From positions 1 to 34,066 of the forward strand of contig JBBRMF010000022.1 in NCBI GenBank assembly GCA_038230975.1: 34,066 nucleotides of DNA. The letters are read 5' to 3'. The translations under genes and the position numbers were made by a program. The notes beneath the pieces were generated by a model. It did not search any database. It saw only the letters and a program-made list of their open reading frames with translations, and was not told where the DNA came from. This DNA comes from JANXVV01 sp038230975 (GTDB lineage: Bacteria; Planctomycetota; Phycisphaerae; Tepidisphaerales; Tepidisphaeraceae). Below, piece by piece: positions 22,795 through 31,018 of this stretch; position 1 is the first letter of the stretch, and each line of letters opens with the position of its first letter.

Positions 22795-24039
22795 TCACGC
22801 ATTCGCCTTCGCCCGCTTCGGTTTTGGCGTCCTTGGATTCAGCGCCCGATCCAGATTCCGCATCGCCTGTTTCAGGCGGTGTTCGTTTTCCACAACGGCG
22901 ATGCGGACATACTGCTCGCCGTTTTCACCGAACGCGCGGCCGGGGGCTAAGGCGACTTTTCCTTCGACCATCATGCGCAGGCAGAAGTCGATGGTCCCCT
23001 CATCTTTCTTGAAATGGGCGGAATTGATTTTGGCCCAGACGAACATGCTGGCGCGCGGGCGTTCGTAGGTCCAGCCAAGTTTGTCGAGGCCGGCGCAGAC
23101 GACATCACGGCGGGCTTCATAGATCTTTGCTTGCTCGGCGGGTGTGTCGCCGAGTTCGCGCATGGCGATGATGCTGGCGATTTGGATCGGGGCGAACATG
23201 CCGTAGTCGTAATAGCCTTTGATCGTGGCCAGCGCCATTATCATTTCGGCGTTGCCGACGCAGAAACCGCAGCGCCAGCCGGCCATGTTGTAGCTCTTGG
23301 ACATTGTCGTAAATTCGACACCAATTTCCTTGGCCCCGGCAGCGGACATAAAGCTCGGGGCTTTGTAACCGTCGAAACAGATTTCACCGTAGGCAAAATC
23401 GCTGATGATCATCACGCCATGGCGGCGGCACATTTTGATCGCGCTGTCCCAGAATTCCGATTCGATCGTCATCGCCGTCGGGTTATGGGGATAATTGAGA
23501 ATTAACAGCTTGGGTTTCGGATAGAGCTCCGTGAACACTTTCTCGATTCGATCGAGGAACGCCTGATCATTGCCGAGCGGTACGCGAATTACATTTGCGC
23601 CGGCCATCGCGGGGGCGTAGATGTGGATGGGGAAAGCCGGATCGCCCACGACGATGGTATCGCCCGGCCCGAGCATCGCCAGGCACAGATGGCTGAAGCC
23701 TTCCTTGCTGCCGATCGTGGCGATCACTTCCGTCTCAGGATCGAGATCAACGCCGTACTTTTTCTTATATTTCTTGGCGACTTCCTTGCGCAGACCGGCG
23801 ATTCCGTTGCTGACCGAGTAACGATGATTGCGCGGATCGAGGGCGGCTTCCATCAGCTTATCGACCACCGGCTTTGGGGTCGGGTCCGTGGGATTGCCCA
23901 TGCCGAGGTCGATCACATCGATCCCCTTCACGCGCAGGTCATACTTCACTTTGTTGATACGGCCGAAGAGGTAAGGAGGCAATCGCGAGATACGCGAGCC
24001 GACTTCAACTTGAAATTTATGATTGTTTGTATCGCTCAT
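22795..24039 (-). CDS. AlaC-like class I/II aminotransferase
   Basis: A 414-residue PLP enzyme very close in layout to the alanine transaminase AlaC: SRISRLPPYLFGRINKVK, IDLGMGNPTDPTPKPVV, TIGSKEGFSHLCLAML, GDPAFPIHIYAPAMAGANV, LILNYPHNPTA, SDFAYGEICFDGYKAPS, and the Schiff-base Lys in TTMSKSYNMAGWRCGF. The C-terminal Arg region reads YVRIAVVENEHRLKQA. The likely reaction is glutamate + pyruvate to alanine + 2-oxoglutarate, with LL-diaminopimelate or aspartate specificity as the alternative. The C-terminal tail is Lys/Arg/Pro-rich. The SD is weak. Confidence 0.9.
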   Translation of the reverse strand: MSDTNNHKFQVEVGSRISRLPPYLFGRINKVKYDLRVKGIDVIDLGMGNPTDPTPKPVVDKLMEAALDPRNHRYSVSNGIAGLRKEVAKKYKKKYGVDLDPETEVIATIGSKEGFSHLCLAMLGPGDTIVVGDPAFPIHIYAPAMAGANVIRVPLGNDQAFLDRIEKVFTELYPKPKLLILNYPHNPTAMTIESEFWDSAIKMCRRHGVMIISDFAYGEICFDGYKAPSFMSAAGAKEIGVEFTTMSKSYNMAGWRCGFCVGNAEMIMALATIKGYYDYGMFAPIQIASIIAMRELGDTPAEQAKIYEARRDVVCAGLDKLGWTYERPRASMFVWAKINSAHFKKDEGTIDFCLRMMVEGKVALAPGRAFGENGEQYVRIAVVENEHRLKQAMRNLDRALNPRTPKPKRAKANA

Positions 24040-24065
24040 TTGATTTCTTTTTTTTTAGATCCGTT

Positions 24066-24120
24066 GCATGGGCTACCAGTCTATGTTTTCAAAATGAAGA
24101 CATGAGCGGGTAGCCCATGC
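24066..24120. repeat. Nested palindrome between aminotransferase and PpiC genes
   Basis: GCATGGGCTACC (24066-24077) and GGTAGCCCATGC (24109-24120) are exact inverted copies. Inside, ATGTTTTC pairs with GAAGACAT with one G-U pair, so nearly the whole element folds. On the minus strand one end reads GTAGCATGGGCTAC, itself a small hairpin. No T-run follows on either strand, so a REP-like repeat is more likely than a terminator. Confidence 0.65.
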
Positions 24121-24171
24121 TACGAATTTATTTCCAAACTCACAGCGGAATTGTCACGTTTTTGGATCGAG

Positions 24172-25422
24172 CTACTTTTTTGAGGCGTCCGGAACAGCGG
24201 GCAAAGTGGCCGCTCCGGACTTGGTAGCGGGCGGCCGGTCACCGGACTCCGTGCGAGTGGGAAGTGTGGTCGGTGGCAGCGGTGATGCCGGTCCCGTCGC
24301 CGGAAAGAGCCGTTTGATCGTCTGCTGACGGCGGGCGTTCTCTTCTTCCTGCGCGACCTGTTTATGCTCGTCAACCTTTTGATCGAATTGCTTCTTTAGT
24401 TCTGGATCCTTGATCTGCATGATGTTCGGCTGCATCGCTTCGGCGGCCAACTGATTGCGCAGAATCTTCATCGTGTTCTGGATCAAGCCATCCATCAACG
24501 CATTTTGCAACGACCCACGCGTTGGTTCATCAAACTTGGCCAACTTCGGCGGCATGCGTTCTTCCACTTTGATGACATGGAATACGCCTTCGGTATTGAG
24601 CGCATCGGAGACTTCACCGACTTTCAAACCAAACGCCTGCTGCTTGATTACATCGCTGACGGTCGTGGACTTCGCCGAGAATGGTGGCCATTCCCCACCG
24701 AGGGCCGCGATGCGCGGGTCGCGGCTCATGGCGCGGGCGACATCCTCAAACTTCTCCCCCGCAGCCAATCGTCGCTTGACTTCCTGTGCCTCGGCGATGT
24801 TGGAAATCTGAATATCTCGGATCCGCGCCATCCCGCCGTACTGCACGTCGAACGCCTGCTTGATGTTGTCGTTGGTGATCTTGCCGGCACAGAGCGGGAT
24901 CGCCATCTTTCGCAGGCTGGCATTCGTCTCCAGCAAAATCTCCCATTGCGGCTGAGTGATTCCCTGCTGCTTGAGCAACTGCACCAGCAACTGATCGTAG
25001 TCTCCGAGCTCGGCCTCCGGGAAAAATCCCTTGAGCATGATCGATCGCTCATTGTGGATGTCGGTGGGCGTCACCGCCACGCCGGCTTTGGCGGCATCCT
25101 GACGGGAAAGCTCGAGTTGAATGATCTGGAGCAGGAGATTCAAGCCATACGCTTCCACCAGCGGTTTGACCAGTTGCTCGCGGCCGATCGGCTTGCCATT
25201 CACCATCGCAATTGGTTCATCGGTTCGCGCAGAGTCAACCGTTTGCGCGGACGCAGAGTGGGGGTTCGCATTGGAATGCACGGCGGGTTGCGCGGACGAA
25301 TTTGCCACGCGGGAAGGCGGCGGATTTTCGGAGCATCCCCCCGCAATCGCGACGGTGCCCGCCGCGACCAGCAGGGTGGCGGTCACTCGCTTCACTAGCC
25401 GATTCGCCAATTGTTCTTCCAA
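24172..25422 (-). CDS. PpiC/SurA-type peptidyl-prolyl isomerase lipoprotein
   Basis: A 416-residue predicted lipoprotein: a positively charged start, hydrophobic ATLLVAAGTVAIAGGC with a lipobox-like AGGC, then a Ser/Ala/Pro linker. A SurA/PrsA-like N-domain follows (MVNGKPIGREQLVKPLVEA), and then a rotamase core with ARIRDIQISNIAEAQEVKRR, AAGEKFEDVARAMSRDPR, LGGEWPPFS and TEGVFHVIKVEERM. The C-terminus is a charged helix and a Pro/Thr-rich tail. It should assist folding of exported proteins at the envelope. The start is TTG 25420-25422 because AGGAG lies 5 nt upstream and it gives a proper signal peptide; the longer frame to 25668 overlaps the PadR promoter. Confidence 0.87.
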   Translation of the reverse strand: MEEQLANRLVKRVTATLLVAAGTVAIAGGCSENPPPSRVANSSAQPAVHSNANPHSASAQTVDSARTDEPIAMVNGKPIGREQLVKPLVEAYGLNLLLQIIQLELSRQDAAKAGVAVTPTDIHNERSIMLKGFFPEAELGDYDQLLVQLLKQQGITQPQWEILLETNASLRKMAIPLCAGKITNDNIKQAFDVQYGGMARIRDIQISNIAEAQEVKRRLAAGEKFEDVARAMSRDPRIAALGGEWPPFSAKSTTVSDVIKQQAFGLKVGEVSDALNTEGVFHVIKVEERMPPKLAKFDEPTRGSLQNALMDGLIQNTMKILRNQLAAEAMQPNIMQIKDPELKKQFDQKVDEHKQVAQEEENARRQQTIKRLFPATGPASPLPPTTLPTRTESGDRPPATKSGAATLPAVPDASKK

Positions 25423-25572
25423 GGCTTCTCCTGCGATTTCCGTGCGGATGTCGATTCCGTTGCCGCTTTGCCCGACCACCGGGCGAAGGCGGAAAGTATC
25501 CGAACGCCGGGGAGATGTGTCAAGCAGACTTTGCGGAGCGCTAACTCGATTTGGATCTCTATAGAGAAGTTG

Positions 25573-25599
25573 AACGCCAAGACGCCGAGAACGCCAAGG
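25573..25599. repeat. Short tandem repeat, three units
   Basis: ACGCCAAG, ACGCCGAG and ACGCCAAG follow each other at 8- and 9-base steps in the intergenic region before the PadR promoter. The purpose is unknown. Confidence 0.5.
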
Positions 25600-25642
25600 A
25601 AAAACGAGCGGAGAAATCAAAAGCGCAATTCCAATTTTTCGC

Positions 25643-25673
25643 TTGACATTACATACTATGTTATACATACTAT
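25643..25673 (+). promoter_or_regulatory. PadR promoter with overlapping operator-like repeats
   Basis: TTGACA (25643-25648) and CATACT (25666-25671) are spaced 17 bases, a good sigma-70-type promoter. ACATACTAT occurs at 25651-25659 and again at 25665-25673, and the ATGTTATACAT between and across them is a dyad of the kind PadR proteins bind. The site covers the promoter, so the PadR protein probably represses itself and the downstream gene (inference). Confidence 0.7.
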
Positions 25674-25691
25674 TTTCAACAGGAGTAGCTT

Positions 25692-26021
25692 ATGAAGATC
25701 GAAAAAGAACTGATGCGCGGAGCGGGTCCGGTCGCCGTACTTCGAATTCTCGAAGGCGGCGAGCGATATGGTTATGAACTGGTCAAGCTTCTGGAGCATC
25801 GTAGTAAAGGCGTGCTTGCCATGGGCCAAAGCACGCTATATCCCATGCTTTACAATCTGGAATCGAAAGGGCTGATTGATTTTCGAATCGACAGCACCGG
25901 CGCACGGCCACGCAAGTATTACCGACTCACGACCAAAGGGAAGCAACAACTCGCCGCTCAAATGCGACAGTGGAATGCGCTGACGTTGGCGATGGGGAAA
26001 CTGGGAATCACGGGCGGATAA
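25692..26021 (+). CDS. PadR-family transcriptional regulator
   Basis: A 109-residue PadR winged-helix regulator of the short class: KELMRGAGPVAVLRILEGGE, RYGYELVKLLEHRS, GQSTLYPMLYNLESKGLIDF and ARPRKYYRLTTKGKQQLAAQ, with one C-terminal helix for dimerisation. ATG 25692 has AGGAG 6 nt upstream. It is followed after 59 bases by a HAAS-type membrane protein, the common partner arrangement, in which PadR controls the membrane gene. Confidence 0.95.
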   Translation: MKIEKELMRGAGPVAVLRILEGGERYGYELVKLLEHRSKGVLAMGQSTLYPMLYNLESKGLIDFRIDSTGARPRKYYRLTTKGKQQLAAQMRQWNALTLAMGKLGITGG

Positions 26022-26080
26022 CCCAATCGTGAAGTACTTCGTCGCGTGATTTAATTCCGTTAAATTTCTGGGAGCCTGCC

Positions 26081-27907
26081 ATGTCCGAAGCGATGGAATC
26101 CAACTATCTCGTCAAGCTGATGCGTACGCCGGTACAGGAACTTTTGCGGGGTCGGGTAACGGGGACTTATCCGCGCGCGGCGCAGCAACGGTTGATGCAA
26201 GCCAAACTTCCGGCCTCGGTGGCCAAACTGATCAGCCGAGTGGTCAAACGCACGCGGCTTTGGGAACGGGAACAAATCGAGGTGGTTGATGATTTGATCT
26301 CGCACTTTCTGGACGGTCTGGAAGATGGAAAAACCGCGGATGAAATGATCCTGGCGTTTGGTGATCCCGATGCGGCATCGAGGTTATTGCGTCGCGCGAA
26401 AGTACGTCTTCGGCCGATGCTATGGCATGTGTGGCGAGCAACCTGCGTTGTAGCCGCGATCGCAATCGCCGGGTATGTCGCCATGGGGATTTATTTCGCC
26501 GTCGGGCGTTCCAACGTCGCGATCGACTATGTGGCGGAAGTGAACCGCCCGCTCCAGCACATTCCTCTGGAAAATCGAGCTTGGCCGATCTACGAAAAGG
26601 CGCATCTGGCGTTGGTCCATCCCGGCAGCGAACTCTACCGTCGTCCCGATATCCTCGACAACGGTATGGATGGAAAGCATTGGCCTGAAATCGCGGCGTG
26701 GGTGCAAACGCAAACTAAAGCCGCGCAATTGACGCGCGAGGGCTCACGCAAACCCCTTTTCGGTTTTGATTTACCGGCCGCGAAGACCGATATTCCGGTA
26801 GACCCCGGTAGAACCCTCTTCAGCCCCACACGGCCCGTTGGCATGGAGAGCCAAATTCTCGATGCCGCATCACACTTGGCTGGCCTCAGTGATCTCGTGG
26901 AACTTCTCAGTTTCGAAATCAAATACGCTGCGGAGCAGAAACAGACTGAAACGCTGCATTCCGATCTACAGGCTCTTTTCGATATCCAAAGACAACTCAC
27001 ACAATCTGACCAGCTGCTGCCGGTTCCATTTGCTGGGCCGCGCTACTTCTGGTGGGCACTCGACTCGCTCGACCGCGCGCTGACCCTGGGTCCAGATTTG
27101 TTTACGAATGAACAGTTGGTCCGATACGCGCACCGCCTTGCGGATTTTCGAACCGCTTCCGATCTGATGACGTTTCGATTCCATCATCTGACGATGCTGG
27201 ATGAGGTGCAGCATTATTACACGGACGATGGAAAAGGTGACGGCCGCATCACGCAGCTCGGCTTTGTTTCGTTGTGCCCAAGTGCCAACTACGACTACGA
27301 ACTTTCGGGCACACGAGCCGTCGTGATGCGAATCTCACGCACCGTCGCCGTGGCCGGCGCGATGGCTCGCGTTGCCTCGCGCGCTGAATTAGTGCGTGAT
27401 GCCGAGAGAATCAACGGGATGTATGAGGCGGCATTGCACGTTCCAACGCGACAATCAAAGTTGAAAGAGATCGACGCCGAATGTAAGAGGTTGGTCAATC
27501 TTCCGCAGTATCGGCTGGTCGGCCATCCATTTATTTTGAACCACTCCGATGCGGTCGTCTACGCGGAACGTTGCCTTGGTCATCGGGACGGATTAGTTGT
27601 CGGCATCGCGCTCGAGTTGTATCGACGTGACCATGGAAAATGCCCGGCGACGCTGACTGATCTGGTCCCCCATTACCTCCCCGCCGTGCCGGCCGACCGT
27701 GTCACGGGAAACGATGTGAAATACCGTTTGGTGGACGGCCACCCCATCGTGTACAGCGTAGGCGACGACGGATTGGATGATGGTGGAACGCTGCCCGCCA
27801 AAGACCGATATGACCATCGTCCCGACGCCGCCACTTGGGGCATCCGTAAATCATCCGATAACAAAGGCGATTGGATTTTGTATCCAAGTACCTTCCGGAC
27901 GGAGTAA
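26081..27907 (+). CDS. HAAS-like domain membrane protein, PadR partner
   Basis: A 608-residue protein. Residues about 50-108 resemble the helical HAAS/DUF1700 module found with PadR genes (REQIEVVDDLISHFLDGLED, then GKTADEMILAFGDPDAASRLL). One membrane helix follows at about 115-140 (VVAAIAIAGYVAMGIYFAV), then a large extracytoplasmic region of about 460 residues with few recognisable motifs. The end, ALELYRRDHGKCPATLTDLV with PADRVTGNDVKYRLVDG and YSVGDDGLDDGG, resembles planctomycete proteins related to type II secretion pseudopilin tails. GGGAG precedes the ATG. The function of the large domain is unknown. Confidence 0.75.
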   Translation: MSEAMESNYLVKLMRTPVQELLRGRVTGTYPRAAQQRLMQAKLPASVAKLISRVVKRTRLWEREQIEVVDDLISHFLDGLEDGKTADEMILAFGDPDAASRLLRRAKVRLRPMLWHVWRATCVVAAIAIAGYVAMGIYFAVGRSNVAIDYVAEVNRPLQHIPLENRAWPIYEKAHLALVHPGSELYRRPDILDNGMDGKHWPEIAAWVQTQTKAAQLTREGSRKPLFGFDLPAAKTDIPVDPGRTLFSPTRPVGMESQILDAASHLAGLSDLVELLSFEIKYAAEQKQTETLHSDLQALFDIQRQLTQSDQLLPVPFAGPRYFWWALDSLDRALTLGPDLFTNEQLVRYAHRLADFRTASDLMTFRFHHLTMLDEVQHYYTDDGKGDGRITQLGFVSLCPSANYDYELSGTRAVVMRISRTVAVAGAMARVASRAELVRDAERINGMYEAALHVPTRQSKLKEIDAECKRLVNLPQYRLVGHPFILNHSDAVVYAERCLGHRDGLVVGIALELYRRDHGKCPATLTDLVPHYLPAVPADRVTGNDVKYRLVDGHPIVYSVGDDGLDDGGTLPAKDRYDHRPDAATWGIRKSSDNKGDWILYPSTFRTE

Positions 27908-27935
27908 GACGGCGACAGGAGACAAGCACGCGCGG

Positions 27936-28907
27936 CTAGTGGCGCACGCGCCGGCGAAGCGCGAAGGGAATCAGCATTCCGATCAACCCTAACCCGGTCG
28001 TCGGTTCGGGGACAATGGTAAACCGACTGGGCCGGGACGAGGTTGATGCAAAAACACCCGCGTACGCGCCGGGGGTGATGCCGCCGGGACCCTGATATTT
28101 AAGGATCTGGTTCGTCCCGCCATTCGTCACATAGAGAAGTCCGTCGGTGTCGAAATGCAAATCTTCCGGCTGGTTGAGGGATACAGACGCGAACGTCTTG
28201 AAGACTTTACCGTCATATCGCAGAATCTGATTTTTGGAAAAATCCGTCGCGTACACAGCTCCGTCCGGGCCAACCGTGCAGTCGGAGAGGGAGGTTAAAC
28301 CGCCGCTCAACTTTTGAAGCAGTGTCCCCGGCTGCGAAGGGCCGGCAATCGTACCCTGATAGACATCGACCGAACCCGTGCGCGTTCCGGCGGCGTAGAA
28401 GTTGCCATCGGCTCCCTGCGCCAACCCTTCGTAATACGTGGAAGTGTTCAGCAAAGAATATCGCGAAAGATCGGCTGCCGTCGCCAATCCACTGCCGGCG
28501 GGTGAAAAGTCGGAGGGATTAAAACGCTGGATGTATCCCATGTTTTCAGGGTTGACCGTGCTGTAGCTTGCGTAAATCAGCCCGTCGGTGGCGATGGTGA
28601 ATCCCACAAACGTATGGGCGGCAGATGCCGTCAATGAACCCAGCAATTTTCCTGCCGGCGAAAACCGATCGAGCTTGCGCCCGCCTTCTTCCGAAACGTA
28701 GACGTTGCCATCCGGGCCCAGTGCCACCCCGGAAGGCCCACTCAAACCGCTGGCAAGCGTGGCGGTCGTCTTACCGTCCGTCCGAAGCACGGTTCCGGTA
28801 ATCGGCTGAGTGTAATAAATCGTCGCCGCGCCTGCCGGAAATACCGTTGTCATGGCAACGGCAAAACAGATTCCCCTGAACGCCTGCCGTAGAAATTCGA
28901 TGCTCAT
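27936..28907 (-). CDS. PEP-CTERM protein with NHL/SMP-30-like beta-propeller
   Basis: A 323-residue secreted protein. It has a signal peptide (ICFAVAMTTVFPAGAA), then repeated propeller blades such as SGLSGPSGVALGPDGNVYVS, GFTIATDGLIYASYS, GLAQGADGNFYAAG, CTVGPDGAVYATDF and DLHFDTDGLLYVTNGG. It ends in a PEP-CTERM sorting signal: VPEPTTGLGLIGMLIPFALR, then basic residues. This implies an exosortase elsewhere in the genome, which would cleave and anchor or release the protein. GGAGG with AAAG before ATG supports the start. It converges with the HAAS-type gene, 28 bases apart. Confidence 0.9.
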   Translation of the reverse strand: MSIEFLRQAFRGICFAVAMTTVFPAGAATIYYTQPITGTVLRTDGKTTATLASGLSGPSGVALGPDGNVYVSEEGGRKLDRFSPAGKLLGSLTASAAHTFVGFTIATDGLIYASYSTVNPENMGYIQRFNPSDFSPAGSGLATAADLSRYSLLNTSTYYEGLAQGADGNFYAAGTRTGSVDVYQGTIAGPSQPGTLLQKLSGGLTSLSDCTVGPDGAVYATDFSKNQILRYDGKVFKTFASVSLNQPEDLHFDTDGLLYVTNGGTNQILKYQGPGGITPGAYAGVFASTSSRPSRFTIVPEPTTGLGLIGMLIPFALRRRVRH

Positions 28908-29345
28908 CTTTCCTCCGTTGTGATCGTCAAAGTTGTTCGACGCACAATGGCGATCCCGCGGTGCAAAGTCAAGATATTTATGGCATCACAATCTTTGTTC
29001 GATGCACGAAAAGGGGCCACTACTCGATACCGGCTATCCGCGCGACAGAAACGCCATCTTCCATCGCCCGATTCAGTTCGTTTCATTTGATGGCCTGGAA
29101 CTGTGTGAACATCCGCCCGAGGTAAGAACCCGGTGTGATGAATGCGGTTCTTCGCCACAATGAATTAAATTATTCAACGGCGAACCCTACGAGTTTTGGG
29201 TCGTACATCCCATTAATCCGGTCCAAAAATCATGCGGCGCGCTCGAGCTGCAACTTTCGGTGAAATATTCTGGCAATTTTGGTTAACTTCGGATAAGATT
29301 CTTGTGCAATCGTTTTATCTTGTTCAATTATATCGCGGAGCGTCT
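28908..29345. other. Gene-free divergent region with direct repeat and inverted repeat
   Basis: No convincing gene is seen in this 438-base gap; short open frames lack SD sites. TTGTTCGACGCAC (28933-28945) recurs as TTGTTCGATGCAC (28995-29007), 62 bases on, near the PEP-CTERM gene start, and may be a regulator site. AAGAACC (29124-29130) and GGTTCTT (29146-29152) form a short inverted repeat. An AT-rich stretch near 29270-29330 may hold the prepilin promoter. Confidence 0.45.
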
Positions 29346-30110
29346 ATGTCATTTCGCATTCTTTCCCGACCCTTTGCTAGATCCTCGTCTGGTCGCCGAG
29401 CATTTACACTGGTTGAATTGCTGGTGGTGATCGGCATCATCGCCCTGCTGATCTCTATTCTGCTTCCCGCTCTCAGCAAGGCTCGTAAGCAGGCGTTAAC
29501 CGTCAAGTGCCTGTCGAATTACAAGCAGATCATGACGGCGACGATCATGTATACGAATGAGAATAAAGGATATCTGCCTTTCACCGGTTGGGCCGATCAA
29601 TCATTACATCCCACCTGGCTTTACGCGGATCTTGGCAGCATGAAGGGCGTACAGTCGGAAGTCATGGGCGGCCAGATCTGGCAGTTTGTGAACCATGTGG
29701 GTGTGTATCACTGCCCTTCAGACGGAGTATCATTCCCCAGAGGCAGCGTAAACAATCTCAGCGACATTTCCATGAACGGCGCGATCAGCGCCTACAGTGA
29801 GAATAAGTTCCTTGGCCTGAAGATCACGAAATTTCATCCGGATGACGCGGTGTATTGGGACATTCCCGGAACCAAAACGGAATTGAACGGCGCGAATGAC
29901 TCAACCAACTACCCCATTGAAGGCGTTGCCATCCGCCATAATAAAGGTACAACAATCGCCCACATGGATGGCCATTGCGATGTAATCTCGGGCATACGCT
30001 TCAATGAATTTTGCCACAAAGGACCTTCCATTCTGTGGTGCGATCCAACGTCAAAAGATGGAGGGATGTCCAAAGCTGGCATTCCTGCCATTATTCCAAT
30101 GCAGGAATAA
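29346..30110 (+). CDS. Prepilin-like protein of planctomycete type
   Basis: A 254-residue protein with a type IV prepilin N-terminus: basic leader (SSSGRRA), then FTLVELLVVIGIIALLISIL with Glu at position 5 of the mature helix, and LPALSKARKQALTVKCLSNY. The rest is a globular extracellular domain. The C-terminal RHNKGTTIAHMDGHCDVISG is the His/Asp-Gly segment typical of the very large planctomycete prepilin-like families. Processing by a PilD-type peptidase is expected. ATG 29346 has GGAG 5 nt upstream; the frame extends to 29232 but without a start signal. The real role of these proteins, pilus or secretion, is not settled. Confidence 0.92.
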   Translation: MSFRILSRPFARSSSGRRAFTLVELLVVIGIIALLISILLPALSKARKQALTVKCLSNYKQIMTATIMYTNENKGYLPFTGWADQSLHPTWLYADLGSMKGVQSEVMGGQIWQFVNHVGVYHCPSDGVSFPRGSVNNLSDISMNGAISAYSENKFLGLKITKFHPDDAVYWDIPGTKTELNGANDSTNYPIEGVAIRHNKGTTIAHMDGHCDVISGIRFNEFCHKGPSILWCDPTSKDGGMSKAGIPAIIPMQE

Positions 30111-30137
30111 CCGGGGTTAAAGCATCTGCGGCTTTAA
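30081..30137 (+). terminator. Hairpins around the prepilin stop codon
   Basis: ATTCCTGC (30081-30088) pairs with GCAGGAAT (30101-30108) across the end of the gene, and TTAAAGC (30117-30123) with GCTTTAA (30131-30137) just after it. No long T-run follows, so termination is only suggested. Confidence 0.35.
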
Positions 30138-30190
30138 ACGACGACCGAAATTGAATGCACGATGGCACACAGCCACGTGCATTTATTTTT

Positions 30191-30982
30191 TCAGAGACGA
30201 ATAAATTCCAATATCGCGCCCTGATTCCGCCGGATCGCGATCTCGTCTTTCAGGCTCATTGGAAGCTCAAGCGTGATCACCGGAATCTTGAGATCAATCC
30301 CAGCCCAGCTACCCAGGCTGCCCGGGGTCGCGTAACCGATCGAAGACTTCACCGGGTAGCCGTTGTACACGGCCATCGCATCAGCCAAATCCTTGCCCGG
30401 GCCATCATAATTGTTACAAGGCTGCGGCATCGAATGGATCGAGAGGATGCGCGGGGGGTTCAGCCTTTCAATCAACGCGACAAGGGCCTTGGTTTCCGGT
30501 TCACTGGCGGCAGTCAATCCTCCGTGAAACAACCCCTGCTGTCCCTTCGTCCAGTTGGGAGCGGGGAAGTTGCGGTTGAGATCAATGTGATGCGCGTTAT
30601 GGCGCAGATGGCGCGCGAAGCCGTCCGGGTTGGCGATGAGAATAAGTGCAACGGCGTTATTCTTCGTGATGCCCGGGTCATTTCGAAGACGTTCCAGCAA
30701 CGCCTCGGCACACGCGGCACTGGTTCGTTCATTTCCGTGAATGGTGGCGATGATCAGAACCGGCCGCGCGGCAAGACCGAATCGATATAACTCGATCGGT
30801 CGACCTTCCACCGATTGCCCGATACTCACCGGCAGAACCATTGGCACGGTCGGCGGCTCCGGCGCACGCGCTGGGTAGAGGTTGGGGGGCAATACATCTT
30901 GCGGGAATGATTCGGTTGAAGCGCATCCACCGACAATCACCGTAAGCGACACGAAGCATTTCGCATCAAGGCGAAATCGCAT
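30191..30982 (-). CDS. MpaA-like M14 zinc carboxypeptidase lipoprotein
   Basis: A 263-residue predicted lipoprotein (MRFRLDAKCFVSLTVIVGGC; Cys20 in a lipobox-like context). The peptidase domain carries the M14 zinc motif TIHGNERT (HxxE), the NPDG loop with Arg nearby, HHIDLNRNFPAPNW, ILSIHSMPQP with the third zinc His, and TLELPMSL with the catalytic Glu. This fits the MpaA group, which trims murein tripeptide, but here placed at the envelope rather than in the cytoplasm. ATG 30982 with GAGG 6 nt upstream is chosen over 31006. It follows the transposase gene by 36 bases. Confidence 0.87.
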   Translation of the reverse strand: MRFRLDAKCFVSLTVIVGGCASTESFPQDVLPPNLYPARAPEPPTVPMVLPVSIGQSVEGRPIELYRFGLAARPVLIIATIHGNERTSAACAEALLERLRNDPGITKNNAVALILIANPDGFARHLRHNAHHIDLNRNFPAPNWTKGQQGLFHGGLTAASEPETKALVALIERLNPPRILSIHSMPQPCNNYDGPGKDLADAMAVYNGYPVKSSIGYATPGSLGSWAGIDLKIPVITLELPMSLKDEIAIRRNQGAILEFIRL

Positions 30983-31018
30983 GATGAACCTCAAGTCGAT
31001 GCCCAAGCGCCAGGCGTT

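Noticed and set aside
28933..29163. 76-codon open frame in the gap before the prepilin gene
   Set aside because: No SD, no hydrophobic or domain pattern, and it covers repeat sequences; better treated as intergenic.
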